From Rhodococcus opacus B4 (GTDB lineage Bacteria > Actinomycetota > Actinomycetes > Mycobacteriales > Mycobacteriaceae), in NCBI RefSeq assembly GCF_000010805.1, contig NC_012520.1:62001-126000 (forward strand): 64,000 nucleotides of DNA, in the 5' to 3' direction. A model generated the notes under the pieces. It was not told the origin of the DNA. It ran no database searches and worked only from the letters and a program-made list of their open reading frames with translations. Both the position numbers and the translations under genes were made by a program. Numbering within the stretch: the first letter of the stretch is position 1; every line of letters starts with the position of its first letter. Positions 9,017 through 17,112 of this stretch are shown here, in pieces.

Positions 9017-9655
9017 ATGGCACACACCACCATCCGCCGAACCGCCGTCGCTGCCTTGGCTGCGACGGCCCTATTGGTCGGCGTGACCGCCTGCTCCGAC
9101 ACCGACGCGGCGGATCCGGCGGTAGAGCTCACTGTCACCGGTGACCCGGCGTTCGAGGGTCCCGACGGGGCGGACACGTCGAACAAGACTCCTGACGAGT
9201 TGGCACGGGAACAGGCGCTTGCGAAGGTCAATGACTTTTACGCTGTCGTGGGCAAGCTTGATGGCGATGCCGCTGCGCCGATTGAGCAGCTCGACACCGT
9301 TGCCGGTGGTCCCGTGCTGGATAGCTGGCGGGGAGATATCACCCTGCGTCGATCGCAGAACGTGGTCGGAGCGGGCGACGTCAAGGTTGTCGATGCGAAG
9401 ATCACCGACGCCGGCATACCTGTAGGCGACGACGGCAAGGCTATCTCCGGGCCCGCCTGGGTCCACGTGCGCGCCTGCACCGACATCTCCGGTATGACCT
9501 GGACGAAGTCAGACGGTAGTCCCGCCTACGACGTCAACCGGCCGCAGTTTGTGCTCGCCCAGTTGACCGTCCGGAATGCGGATTGGCCCGATGCAAACGG
9601 CTGGCGAGTCACCAGCGATGCAGCTGCCCGATACGCGCCGTGTGATGCACCATAA
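9017..9655 (+). CDS. Lipoprotein of the Tad locus (copy 2)
   Basis: 212-aa lipoprotein with lipobox GVTAC, paralogous to the gene just upstream: both carry the motif xALxKVNxFYxVxxxL and a later segment around ITxxxIPxxxxG. It has an additional Thr/Trp-rich segment before the shared C-terminal motif ANGWRVTSDA. AGGAG precedes ATG 9017. The function is unknown; the context suggests a surface-exposed accessory of the pilus machine. Confidence 0.75.
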   Translation: MAHTTIRRTAVAALAATALLVGVTACSDTDAADPAVELTVTGDPAFEGPDGADTSNKTPDELAREQALAKVNDFYAVVGKLDGDAAAPIEQLDTVAGGPVLDSWRGDITLRRSQNVVGAGDVKVVDAKITDAGIPVGDDGKAISGPAWVHVRACTDISGMTWTKSDGSPAYDVNRPQFVLAQLTVRNADWPDANGWRVTSDAAARYAPCDAP

Positions 9656-9668
9656 CCAAGGAGAACAC

Positions 9669-10616
9669 ATGCCAAATCGTCGTCGTTTTCATGCGGCCGT
9701 GATCGGCGCGCTCGTTCTGGGGAGCCTGGTTGCGTCGCCACACTCAGCGCTTGGACAACCCGGCTTCGGTTCTGGAGGAATAGACGTCGCTCCCGGTTCC
9801 GGAAATCTGGGTGCGAACATTGTCGTTCAAGGCAGCTACGTCCAGGTACCTTCGGCGTCGCCTGGCTCCGGCGGCTCCTCAGGGGCGAGTGCAGCGGGGA
9901 CGGGCGGCGGTGGGTCTGGATACAGCGGTGGTGGTGACGTCGTGGCCGCTCCTACGGGACCTCCGGTTCGGGAGCAGTTGAAGGCGTGCGGCCGATTCAC
10001 GGACTGCGTTCCGCTGAGTCCGGATGTGGGTATGCCGGCCACCCCGGTGAGCATGGCGCAGGTCATGAATGTGGTGGGAACAGCCGTGACCGGGATGCAG
10101 CTTGAGGAGCCGCCGATGTGCTGGACCCCCGAACCTGCCAACTTCCCTGGTGGGAGAACCGGTTTGGTCGGAAAGAACGCGTGGGCGTGGGTTTGCCCGG
10201 ATCAGATCCGGGAGAGCACCGTCGGTCCCGTGACACGGGTCGTCCCTGGTCCGGGAGGCGTCGTGGTGACCGCCACAGCTGTCAACTCGAGTGTCACGAT
10301 CAACTGGGGGGACGGGTCCCTCCCGACAATCTGCCCGGGCGCGCTTCTACCGTTCACCCCGTACAACGACCTGATCGACGCCAGTCCGCTGACCCCACCG
10401 AGTGGATTGCCATCCCCGACATGCGGTCACCACATCGAGAAGACATCGATCACGCAGCCCGGCGGCGTGAACAACGTATCGGCGACGGCGGCCTGGATTG
10501 TGAACTGGACAGCAGTATGGCCAGGTGGCGGAGCAGGTGGAGTCGTGCCTGTTCCGTTGACCTCCAACTACCAACAGCGAATCGGTGAGCTACAGGTGCT
10601 GGTTACGCCCAATTGA
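9669..10616 (+). CDS. Secreted Gly-rich protein of the Tad locus
   Basis: 315 aa. A Sec signal peptide ends near ALGQ (residue about 30), followed by a low-complexity Gly/Ser region (residues about 35-90) and a globular part with several cysteines (ACGRFTDC, MCWTPEP, WVCPDQ, TICPG, TCGHH) that could form disulphides outside the cell. The segment VTATAVNSSVTINWGDGS resembles the PKD-like fold found in other secreted proteins of Tad loci. AAGGAG stands 7 bases before ATG. It ends the first co-oriented run of genes. Confidence 0.72.
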   Translation: MPNRRRFHAAVIGALVLGSLVASPHSALGQPGFGSGGIDVAPGSGNLGANIVVQGSYVQVPSASPGSGGSSGASAAGTGGGGSGYSGGGDVVAAPTGPPVREQLKACGRFTDCVPLSPDVGMPATPVSMAQVMNVVGTAVTGMQLEEPPMCWTPEPANFPGGRTGLVGKNAWAWVCPDQIRESTVGPVTRVVPGPGGVVVTATAVNSSVTINWGDGSLPTICPGALLPFTPYNDLIDASPLTPPSGLPSPTCGHHIEKTSITQPGGVNNVSATAAWIVNWTAVWPGGGAGGVVPVPLTSNYQQRIGELQVLVTPN

Positions 10617-10860
10617 TTCGACGTGGACTCCGTTCGATGTTGGTGCGGCGTCGGTCCGGTCAGAAACTCAGTGGCGCTGGACGCGCAGGACTGAGTCCCC
10701 GGATCGATGCCCTCGCGTCGCTGCGGTGTCGACGTCGCGAGCTGTGCAATGAGCCGTGAAGTAGCTCAGATCAGGAAGTGGTGCTGCTGCTGGAGTTTGA
10801 TTGCCAAATTGAGTGAGGGTGTGATGGAGAAGCCCACTGCTACGTTCTGGCTCGCTAACG

Positions 10861-10882
10861 AGGAGACGAGTTGTTGTCTCCT
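10861..10882 (+). promoter_or_regulatory. Leader hairpin before the 10,910 gene
   Basis: The 7-bp inverted repeat AGGAGAC / GTCTCCT is separated by 8 bases and lies 28 bases before ATG 10,910. It could form a hairpin in the 5' leader. The other part of this gap (10,617-10,860) shows no gene. A promoter cannot be assigned with confidence. Confidence 0.4.
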
Positions 10883-10909
10883 GCGGAAACCAACAGAACG
10901 GAGAACAGC

Positions 10910-11299
10910 ATGACCGTAGAGCAGGCGGTTACGACCACTTCCGCAACCAAGCCGGTGAGCACCCTTGCGCAGAAGGTCACGGCCGTCGCGGCCGTCGCGA
11001 TCGCCTTGTTGATCGTGCTCGGCGGCTTTCTCATTGGGACAATGGTCTTCACCGCGGCGGAGGGCGTTGATCGAACGATCTCGAACCTGGCAGATGTAGA
11101 CGACCCACGAGTTGTACGACAGGCGATCTGCCTGCCGTACTCCGATTTCGTTCTTCGGCAACATCAGGCAGGCCTGTCTACATCGCAGATCCAAGGCGTG
11201 CTGGATTATGCCGGACACGACGGAGAGGGCAGCGCAGTCGACAACTCGGATGTCTGCGGCAGCCCGCAATCTATTCTCGACGCGGCGGGGATCAAGTAG
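10910..11299 (+). CDS. DUF732-like single-pass membrane protein
   Basis: 129 aa with one N-terminal membrane segment (VTAVAAVAIALLIVLGGFLIGTMVF) and an extracellular domain with two cysteines (QAICLPYSD and DVCGSPQ). The helix pattern ending with a Cys near the C-terminus (YAGHDGEGSAVDNSDVCG) recalls small secreted actinobacterial DUF732 proteins; the match is suggestive only. GGAG is 7 bases upstream of the ATG. Confidence 0.55.
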   Translation: MTVEQAVTTTSATKPVSTLAQKVTAVAAVAIALLIVLGGFLIGTMVFTAAEGVDRTISNLADVDDPRVVRQAICLPYSDFVLRQHQAGLSTSQIQGVLDYAGHDGEGSAVDNSDVCGSPQSILDAAGIK

Positions 11300-11499
11300 G
11301 TAGTCAGACGGCAGGCTGCCCCACGGCACTTCCACAGGCGTTCAACTTGGGGAGTACGTAGCCACCCGCGCTGATGAGTATCGAAGACGCCCGCCACCAG
11401 TCTTTATGGTGGGGGGCATGCGTCGAGCGATCGACGAACCGCTAGAGTTATTGGTGTTCTGGTGATCATCCCCCCAATTTTGTTCCCAGAACCCCCCTC

Positions 11500-11527
11500 T
11501 GCCCCGGCGTCAACCGATGCCGGGGCA
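11500..11527 (+). terminator. GC-rich hairpin, probable terminator
   Basis: The perfect 9-bp inverted repeat TGCCCCGGC / GCCGGGGCA has a 10-base loop. It lies in the 250-base gap between the 10,910 gene and the ribbon-helix-helix gene. No U-tract follows, as is common for actinobacterial terminators. An alternative is a leader structure of the downstream gene, whose start is only 28 bases away. Confidence 0.5.
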
Positions 11528-11555
11528 CATTCATTGCAGTGAGGACGGATCGAGG

Positions 11556-12383
11556 GTGACGGAGACGAGGCCAGGGCGGATCCCCGTGGGCGATCCCATT
11601 GCACTGCGCTTCGATCCAGAGCCCAAGCGCAAGCTCGAGGACATGGCCGAGGGGATCGGCCCCCGTCGATTCGGGGCGTTGATTCGTGTTGCCTGCCGAC
11701 GACTGGTCACCCAGCCCAAAGCTGTCGGCACTGGCCTCGCCGAACAGCGACGGCTTTCGGAAGCGCTGCGGGCAATCCCGCTGGTCATGCTCAAGATTAA
11801 GCTGGAGCCGGACACAGCCCAGGAGTTCGCGGCGCTGGCCGCCGCGTATGACACTACGGTCAGCGCGCTGATGAGGATCGCGCTGCACCGATTCCTGCAA
11901 GCGCCTGGCCGCTACAAGCATCCGATGCTCCGCGAGGCCGAGCGGACAGGTTTGTCCGACTGGGTCGACGTGATGGTCAACCCGTCCAGCAAGCAGCAGA
12001 TCTGGCGACTCGCCGGCCGATACGGGGACAAGCTCAACACGTCCTTGCTCCGGGTCGCACTACGACGCCTGCTCGAGGAGCCCGGTGACCTCGCCGGAGA
12101 CCTGGAAACCATCGCGCCGCTGCGCGATCTCAGGCCCGAAATCTACGCCAGGGCGAATGTGCACTTCGACGAGCCTCTGCGCGACAAGCTCGACGGGTTG
12201 GCTGCACGGGTCGGGTCCGATCGCGCTGAGCTGATGCGCCTTGCCGCGAGACGGGTGCTCGAGGAACCCGGAAAGATCGAACAAGCAGTGAACAACGAGG
12301 TCTTCCGCAGCGAGAAGAACCGGAAGCACCTCATGGCCAGGCACGCTCGCCGCCAGGCGCGACGCCACACGCAGCCCGACTGA
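11556..12383 (+). CDS. Protein with four tandem ribbon-helix-helix-like units
   Basis: 275 aa. Four units of similar pattern (about residues 15-54, 77-117, 137-176, 199-239) each begin with a short hydrophobic beta-like strand (IALRFDP, LKIKLEP, VDVMVNP, ANVHFDE), continue with a helix (xxLxxLAxxxG) and end with a helix closing in LhRhAhRRhLxEP. This is the layout of the Arc/CopG DNA-binding fold, here repeated four times in one chain, whereas family members normally have one unit and dimerise. GTG 11,556 follows GAGGACGGATCGAGG; the upstream in-frame start at 11,517 lies in the hairpin. Function inferred: DNA-binding protein, perhaps plasmid partition or repression. Confidence 0.6.
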   Translation: MTETRPGRIPVGDPIALRFDPEPKRKLEDMAEGIGPRRFGALIRVACRRLVTQPKAVGTGLAEQRRLSEALRAIPLVMLKIKLEPDTAQEFAALAAAYDTTVSALMRIALHRFLQAPGRYKHPMLREAERTGLSDWVDVMVNPSSKQQIWRLAGRYGDKLNTSLLRVALRRLLEEPGDLAGDLETIAPLRDLRPEIYARANVHFDEPLRDKLDGLAARVGSDRAELMRLAARRVLEEPGKIEQAVNNEVFRSEKNRKHLMARHARRQARRHTQPD

Positions 12384-12502
12384 TCACCGCGGACAACCTT
12401 CTGTTCCCGACGCTAAGTCACCTGCGGTGCTCCCATGATTGGAAACCCTCGCAAGAATGCTGCGTTCGGTGGCCGGCTTTCGTGCCCACACGAGGGTGGT
12501 GG

Positions 12503-13195
12503 TCACCAGTCTGCGAAGAGGTTGTAGAGCGCATGGCTCGCGATTGAGGGGAGCAGCGACTTTGTCCAGATGGCGAGGGCTCCCCAGAGAAGGCCGGCGA
12601 CCACCATGAGTGCTGCGTTCAAGGCGGAGAAGGTGTCGTGTCCGATGCCGAATTCATAGCCAAGGAAAATCCAAAGAATGGCGATCAGGATGCGAGCTGC
12701 CCATTTTGGCCAGCCGCTGCGAAAGTATCTGCGGGCAAAGACGACCGCAGCGACAAGTGGTCCTCGGAACATGAGTTCTTCAGTGACGACCCCGGACATC
12801 AGCGTCAGACCAGGGATGTGGCCGGCCCAACCCGACGTTGACCAGGTGGACCTATCAGCGTCCGCGGCACGTTGCGCAGGTGATTGGTCCGTTCCTGCTG
12901 TCGCGACCACGAGGTCGGAAATCGGGCCTCTCAGCAGTGCCGTCACTGCCAGGGTGACGATTGTGACAGCAAGGAGCATCACGATAGTCCGAGGCTGTGG
13001 AAGTGCGCAGCCGATGCTGCGTGCTGCCCAGCGGGCCCGGGCGACCGTGGCACGGACGCCATGGGAGGAACCCAACAGAGCAAGCATGCAGAGCAGGAAC
13101 ACGCCCCAGATGATGGCAAGAACAAGAAGGCCGAGTCCGACCGCGTTCCCTTCTTGAGCGGATATGGTCGGTACGCCCGCAAAAAAGATGAGGAA
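12503..13195 (-). pseudogene. CPBP (CAAX/Abi) family membrane protease, 5' end interrupted by the IS element
   Basis: Polytopic membrane protein with the CPBP signature EELMFR (GVVTEELMFRG, Glu-Glu-x-x-x-Arg) and the C-terminal SHALYNLFADW motif; the second motif has Asn in place of the usual His (TFSALNAAL). These proteins are intramembrane metalloproteases linked to immunity or prenyl-protein processing. Coding sequence with a hydrophobic reading frame (TFLIFFAGVPTIS) continues upstream from the internal GTG at 13,102 right up to the IS end at 13,196. A further in-frame-looking piece lies beyond the IS at 15,371-15,430. The gene is therefore probably disrupted; translation from GTG 13,102 would give a 199-aa product. 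Confidence 0.65.
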
Positions 13196-15368
13196 TGTGA
13201 CTGTAAGGAATTAATGTGCCGATTCGGGTGTGTCGCCCTCTCGTGGTGGTATGGCGGCGAGGAGGGCGGCGGCGGTGCGGTAGCGGATGGTTGCCGGTGC
13301 CGGGGTGTAGCCGTCCTGTTCGAGCAGTGGCCGCACGTCGAGCAGGGCATTGCCGATGGTGCGGGGGCTGACCTGGAACAGTTCGGCCAGGACGGCGCGG
13401 TTGCAGAGCTGGCGTATATGCAGAACGGTGGCCAGGACGCGTTCGGCATCGGTGATCTTCTGGAGGAAGATTCCGCCGCGGCCCCCTGGCATGCGTTCGC
13501 CGCCGCGTTGGGCGTAGCGGCGTCGCTCGACCATGGCGGCTTGCCGGACGGCGAGGCGTTCGACGAGGTCGCCCAGTTGCCGGCGACTCATGCCGGTCAG
13601 AGCCGGATGCGACAGTGCCTCGGGGAGCGGCCGATTCGGTGTCGGGTCGGGTGCCGTGCCGTCACGGAGAAATCCCGCGAGGTCTGCAGCGGTGCTGAAG
13701 CGCAGCCCGATGGTCGGGGTGACGTGATGGCCGTGTTCGTCGAGCAGCATCCGCGTTTCGGCGATGATTTCGCCGATGGAGTTCGGATTCACCCCGAGCA
13801 GATCCGACAGCACCCGCTGAGGGCAGACCTGCCGCAGATACACGACGGTGATCAGCAGGGCCGCGGCGTCCGACAGCAGCCGTCGCCCGCCGGCACCCGG
13901 GGCATTGCGGCGCCGGCCGCCGCGTTGGTGCCAGCGGCGTTGCTCGGCGCGCGCGGCCTGGGCCGGTGCCAGCCGTGCGGTGAGTTCGTCCAGCTCGTCG
14001 CCCGTCATGCCGGTCAGACGCGAGTCGGCGAGCATCGCGACAGCCGCGACGCGCTCGCCTTCCCGGTCCCGGCCGGGAACCGGAGCGGCGTCGGCGTGAG
14101 TGGGTTCGATGGTGTAGTTCCACGTTCCGCACTGGGCGTGCGGTCGGATGGGCAACGCGCGCAACTCGTCTCGACCAACCGAGATCCCGATCGGGTAGTC
14201 GCCGGTGTCCAGCTCGGCGTCCACGCGCAACCCGGTGCGGGTGCGGGTGGAGGCGATGGTCTTGACCACGACCTCATGGCTGGTCAGCGGCCGCCCTCGC
14301 CAGTTCATGGTGATCTGGGAGAACAACCGGTGCTCGATCTTGTTCCACTTCGAGGTGCCGGGCGGGAAATGGCAGACCGTGATCGCCAACCCGGTCTCGG
14401 TTGCCAGCGCAGCCAATTCGGCCTTCCACAACCGGTACCGGTAGCTGTTGGAGCCACCGGCGTCGGCGGTGATCAGCAGCCGGCGCGCGTGCGGGTAGTC
14501 GGCGGCGCCGCGGGCCTGCCACCAGCGGCGGATGGAGGCGACCGCGAACGCGGCGGTGTCGTGGTCGACGCCGACATTGACCCAACCTGCGTCGGTGGTC
14601 AAGTCGTAGACGCCGTACGGGATGGCCCGGTCCGCATTCGGTCCGGTGAAGAAACTGTGATCGACCACCCGCACCGGATCGCCCTGCGGGCGCCACTCGC
14701 GCCCCGGGGTGGGCAGCTGGCCGAGTTGTTCCTTCTTCTTCGAATCGACGCTGATCACCGGCTCGCCCGCGTCCTGGTGCGCCTTGACCTGCTCGTTGAT
14801 GTAGCGGAACTGCACGTCCCGGTCCGGGTGCTGCTCGCCTTCCAACGTCTTGGCGTTGGCCTGCAAACTGAATCCGTTGTCCCGCAACAATCGTCCCACC
14901 GTCGGCGCGGACACCGGATGGCCCTGCCGGGTCAGCTCCTCGGCCAGGTGTCGCAGCGACTTGGTCGTCCACCGCAACGGAGACTCCGGATCCCCACGCT
15001 CATCCGGCTCGACCAGCGCCAACAACGCAGGCACCAGCTGCGGATTCAGCGCGTCCGCACCCTTGCGGCCCCCACCCGGACGGCGGACCCGACCCGTCGG
15101 CGCCGGCTGCTCGCCGGCCTCCAACTCGAACACGCCCCTGCGAACCGTGGTCTCGCTGACACCGACCGCCCGGGCCACCGCCCGCACCCCGCCATGCCCC
15201 AGCGACCGGGCCTCCGCCGCCAACGCCAAACGCCGCTGCCGCTCGTTCAGATGCGGCAACAAGACCTCGAACCGCTCCCGCAGCCGCCCGTCGACCTCGC
15301 TCACAACCGCCCTACCGCACCGACCCGACTCAAACCGCAAAACACCATGTTATTACCTTACAGTCACA
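13196..15368 (-). mobile_element. ISAzo13-like insertion sequence, 2.17 kb
   Basis: The element has perfect 13-bp terminal inverted repeats: TGTGACTGTAAGG at 13,196-13,208 and its complement at 15,356-15,368, with weaker similarity continuing inward. It contains a single long transposase gene. No exact target duplication is seen: flanks are AA on the left and AT on the right. It lies in the 5' part of the CPBP gene. Confidence 0.85.
13211..15304 (-). CDS. ISAzo13-like transposase with duplicated C-terminal domain
   Basis: 697 aa. The N-terminal helix-turn-helix (GGVRAVARAVGVSETTVRRGV) is followed by the ISAzo13 core with ISVDSKKKEQLG, the segment AIPYGVYDLTTDAGWVNVG, the ITADAGGSNS Asp motif, and the FPPGTSKWNKIEHRLFSQI motif with the catalytic Glu. 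This places a DDE active site at about residues 200-350. Family members are usually shorter; here the C-terminus carries two copies of a roughly 120-residue unit, each with a GMxxxxLxxLxxRLA helix and a VYLRQVCPQxVLSxL/VLHIRQLCNRAVLAEL helix-turn-helix. GTG 15,304 is chosen; the TTG at 15,340 is weaker. Confidence 0.8.
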   Translation of the reverse strand: MSEVDGRLRERFEVLLPHLNERQRRLALAAEARSLGHGGVRAVARAVGVSETTVRRGVFELEAGEQPAPTGRVRRPGGGRKGADALNPQLVPALLALVEPDERGDPESPLRWTTKSLRHLAEELTRQGHPVSAPTVGRLLRDNGFSLQANAKTLEGEQHPDRDVQFRYINEQVKAHQDAGEPVISVDSKKKEQLGQLPTPGREWRPQGDPVRVVDHSFFTGPNADRAIPYGVYDLTTDAGWVNVGVDHDTAAFAVASIRRWWQARGAADYPHARRLLITADAGGSNSYRYRLWKAELAALATETGLAITVCHFPPGTSKWNKIEHRLFSQITMNWRGRPLTSHEVVVKTIASTRTRTGLRVDAELDTGDYPIGISVGRDELRALPIRPHAQCGTWNYTIEPTHADAAPVPGRDREGERVAAVAMLADSRLTGMTGDELDELTARLAPAQAARAEQRRWHQRGGRRRNAPGAGGRRLLSDAAALLITVVYLRQVCPQRVLSDLLGVNPNSIGEIIAETRMLLDEHGHHVTPTIGLRFSTAADLAGFLRDGTAPDPTPNRPLPEALSHPALTGMSRRQLGDLVERLAVRQAAMVERRRYAQRGGERMPGGRGGIFLQKITDAERVLATVLHIRQLCNRAVLAELFQVSPRTIGNALLDVRPLLEQDGYTPAPATIRYRTAAALLAAIPPREGDTPESAH

Positions 15369-15370
15369 AT

Positions 15371-15430
15371 ACCCACAGCAAGACTGCCAAGCACAATCTC
15401 GGGAAGCCGGTCTCGAGTGTGGCGGGCCGT
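15371..15430 (-). pseudogene. Possible 5' fragment of the CPBP gene beyond the IS
   Basis: Read on the minus strand this short stretch gives RLPEIVLGSLAVG, a hydrophobic segment that would run straight into FLIFFAGVPTIS of the CPBP frame once the IS and two bases are removed. A TGA lies about 50 bases further upstream, and only a GTG is available as start. The remainder of the 290-base gap up to 15,658 shows no convincing gene. Confidence 0.35.
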
Positions 15431-15658
15431 CGTGGATTTGTACTTGCTACGAGCAGGTCACCCGTTGATGTTCGGGGCTTGTCGTTGGACAACGAGAGCT
15501 ACCTTTCCAGTGAATGCGTTTGTGCGGTGATACGTCTGCTGCGAGTTGGACCGCAGTCATGCGATCACCGGTTGATGAGTGCAGCGTGGGGCGTAGATGA
15601 GCTGCCCAGCTCGACAGTTCTGCCCCGCGGCACATCCGGACAGCGGGGATCGTCTCGC

Positions 15659-16249
15659 TCAGAAATTCAGGTGGCGTGCGAGACGGCTGATCGGATGGGT
15701 TTCGACATTCGCGGGTCGACCGGGCCCGATGATGCGTACGCCACCGCTCACTCGGACGTGGGCCTCGCCATCGATGCGGACTGTGGTGGTGTCGGTGGCG
15801 GCGACCAGAGCTTGACCGTTGGCTTGGACGTGGCAATGACTGTGCGCGAAGACGATGGCGCTGTCTTCTGCGCGGATCCTGGCGTTGTCGGTGCCGACGA
15901 TATGGCTCTTACCGCGGGCATCGACGGTGCTGTCGTCGAACGCTTCGATGTGAGCATGTTCGTAGGCAGTGACCCTGGCGTGGTTGGACGCTTGGACGAA
16001 GCACCGGCCGGCGGCTGCGATGGAGCCGCCGGCGATTCCCGCGCAGGTTTGTCCGATAATTTTGACCTCGACTTGGCTGGGGATGTGACCAAGGTCCAGC
16101 CAGTTCTCCGGGTCGGCGTCGATGACGACGGTTTTCGCTCCAGCGGCGAGGCGCTTGGTGTATTCCGTATAGCTGCGGACCGGCGATGTGGAGCGGCCAC
16201 AATGCGGCCGACGTGAGTTGCGCGTGGTTTTCTTCACTGGTGCCCCCAT
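15659..16249 (-). CDS. Repeat protein with beta-helix-like alternating pattern
   Basis: 196 aa. From about residue 60 onward the sequence is built of short units with alternating hydrophobic and polar residues (QASNHARVTAYEHAHIEAFDD, then similar units to about residue 170), the pattern of AYGSATVxA repeat proteins that occur in actinobacteria and their phages and are expected to fold as a right-handed beta-helix. The N-terminal 60 residues include WLDLGHIPSQVEVKIIGQ. No catalytic motif is seen. The start is uncertain (ATG 16,249 or GTG 16,237). Confidence 0.6.
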   Translation of the reverse strand: MGAPVKKTTRNSRRPHCGRSTSPVRSYTEYTKRLAAGAKTVVIDADPENWLDLGHIPSQVEVKIIGQTCAGIAGGSIAAAGRCFVQASNHARVTAYEHAHIEAFDDSTVDARGKSHIVGTDNARIRAEDSAIVFAHSHCHVQANGQALVAATDTTTVRIDGEAHVRVSGGVRIIGPGRPANVETHPISRLARHLNF

Positions 16250-16348
16250 GAGTCAATAGTGCCTTCGTCTGGTGTCGTTCGTGCGAGCGCTGATGCCGGC
16301 GCGTCGCGCGTGGGTTGCACGAGGTTCGGTGTGCCGCGGTGTTCTGTG

Positions 16349-16864
16349 TCAGTCGCCGATCTTGACGGCATTCCCGGTCGGGTCGACGCAGTGCAGATAG
16401 GAGTCGGCGTGTGATCGGTCCGGAAGGTAGGGCCAGCTGCAGTTCCAAGCGTCGATGACAGCGAATCGCCCTTGTCCTTGTGCGGCGACCGTGCGGTCGT
16501 TGAGGTAGCGATCACTGATGCTCAGTGCTGCTGGGCAGCTCGGAGTTCCGGCGATGATGATCACAGGTGCAGTCGCACCGTTCAGGTTGTTCGTGACGAT
16601 TCCGCACTGAGCGCTCGTGGGCGGCAATGCGGTGGCCTGCGTAGTCGTCGCCGGCTGTGTCTCGGATAGCCGGGTCTGAGCGTCGGCCACGCCGGGCTGA
16701 CCTTGATCAACGGTAGGGTTCGTCGACCACTCGACGCTTGTGGCAGCAGCAGCTGGTTCGGCTGACGGGGATACGGTCTCGGCTTCTGTGCTGCTGCACC
16801 CGGTGAGGATGGCGGCCGTGATGAGGGACAGTGCAGCAAATTCCGTGGTGGTTCGTCGATTCAC
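16349..16864 (-). CDS. Lipoprotein, unknown function
   Basis: 171-aa lipoprotein precursor: signal peptide MNRRTTTEFAALSLITAAI followed by lipobox LTGC. The mature part has a Ser/Ala/Thr-rich linker to about residue 80 and then a domain with three cysteines (SAQCGIVT, GTPSCPAAL, DAWNCSWPY) and the motif GQGRFAVIDAWNCSWP, seen in small actinobacterial surface proteins. It is isolated between genes on the other strand and has no clear partner. Confidence 0.65.
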   Translation of the reverse strand: MNRRTTTEFAALSLITAAILTGCSSTEAETVSPSAEPAAAATSVEWSTNPTVDQGQPGVADAQTRLSETQPATTTQATALPPTSAQCGIVTNNLNGATAPVIIIAGTPSCPAALSISDRYLNDRTVAAQGQGRFAVIDAWNCSWPYLPDRSHADSYLHCVDPTGNAVKIGD

Positions 16865-17112
16865 GAGTACTCGCTTCTATTCCAGTCCGACAGGGAGGAC
16901 GCAATGTCGAGCCCAGTGATATGTGATGACCTGGACAAAACGACGCCCGGCGCGACCACCGCCGCACCAGCGGGTCAAGCTGCGGTTTCTCGAAGGGCCC
17001 TTCCAGTGCGCGGGCTCCCGCATCGGTTCGGTGGTGCTGAGACTGTCCACGTGGACGGCTAGTGTCGATCTATCCCTTATGTCTGTCGCACAGTTGCGGA
17101 GGAGTGCCCAAG

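Noticed and set aside
12884..16216. 1,110-codon open frame on the + strand
   Set aside because: It is the antisense shadow of the ISAzo13-like transposase and the beta-helix gene, whose minus-strand proteins show clear motifs.
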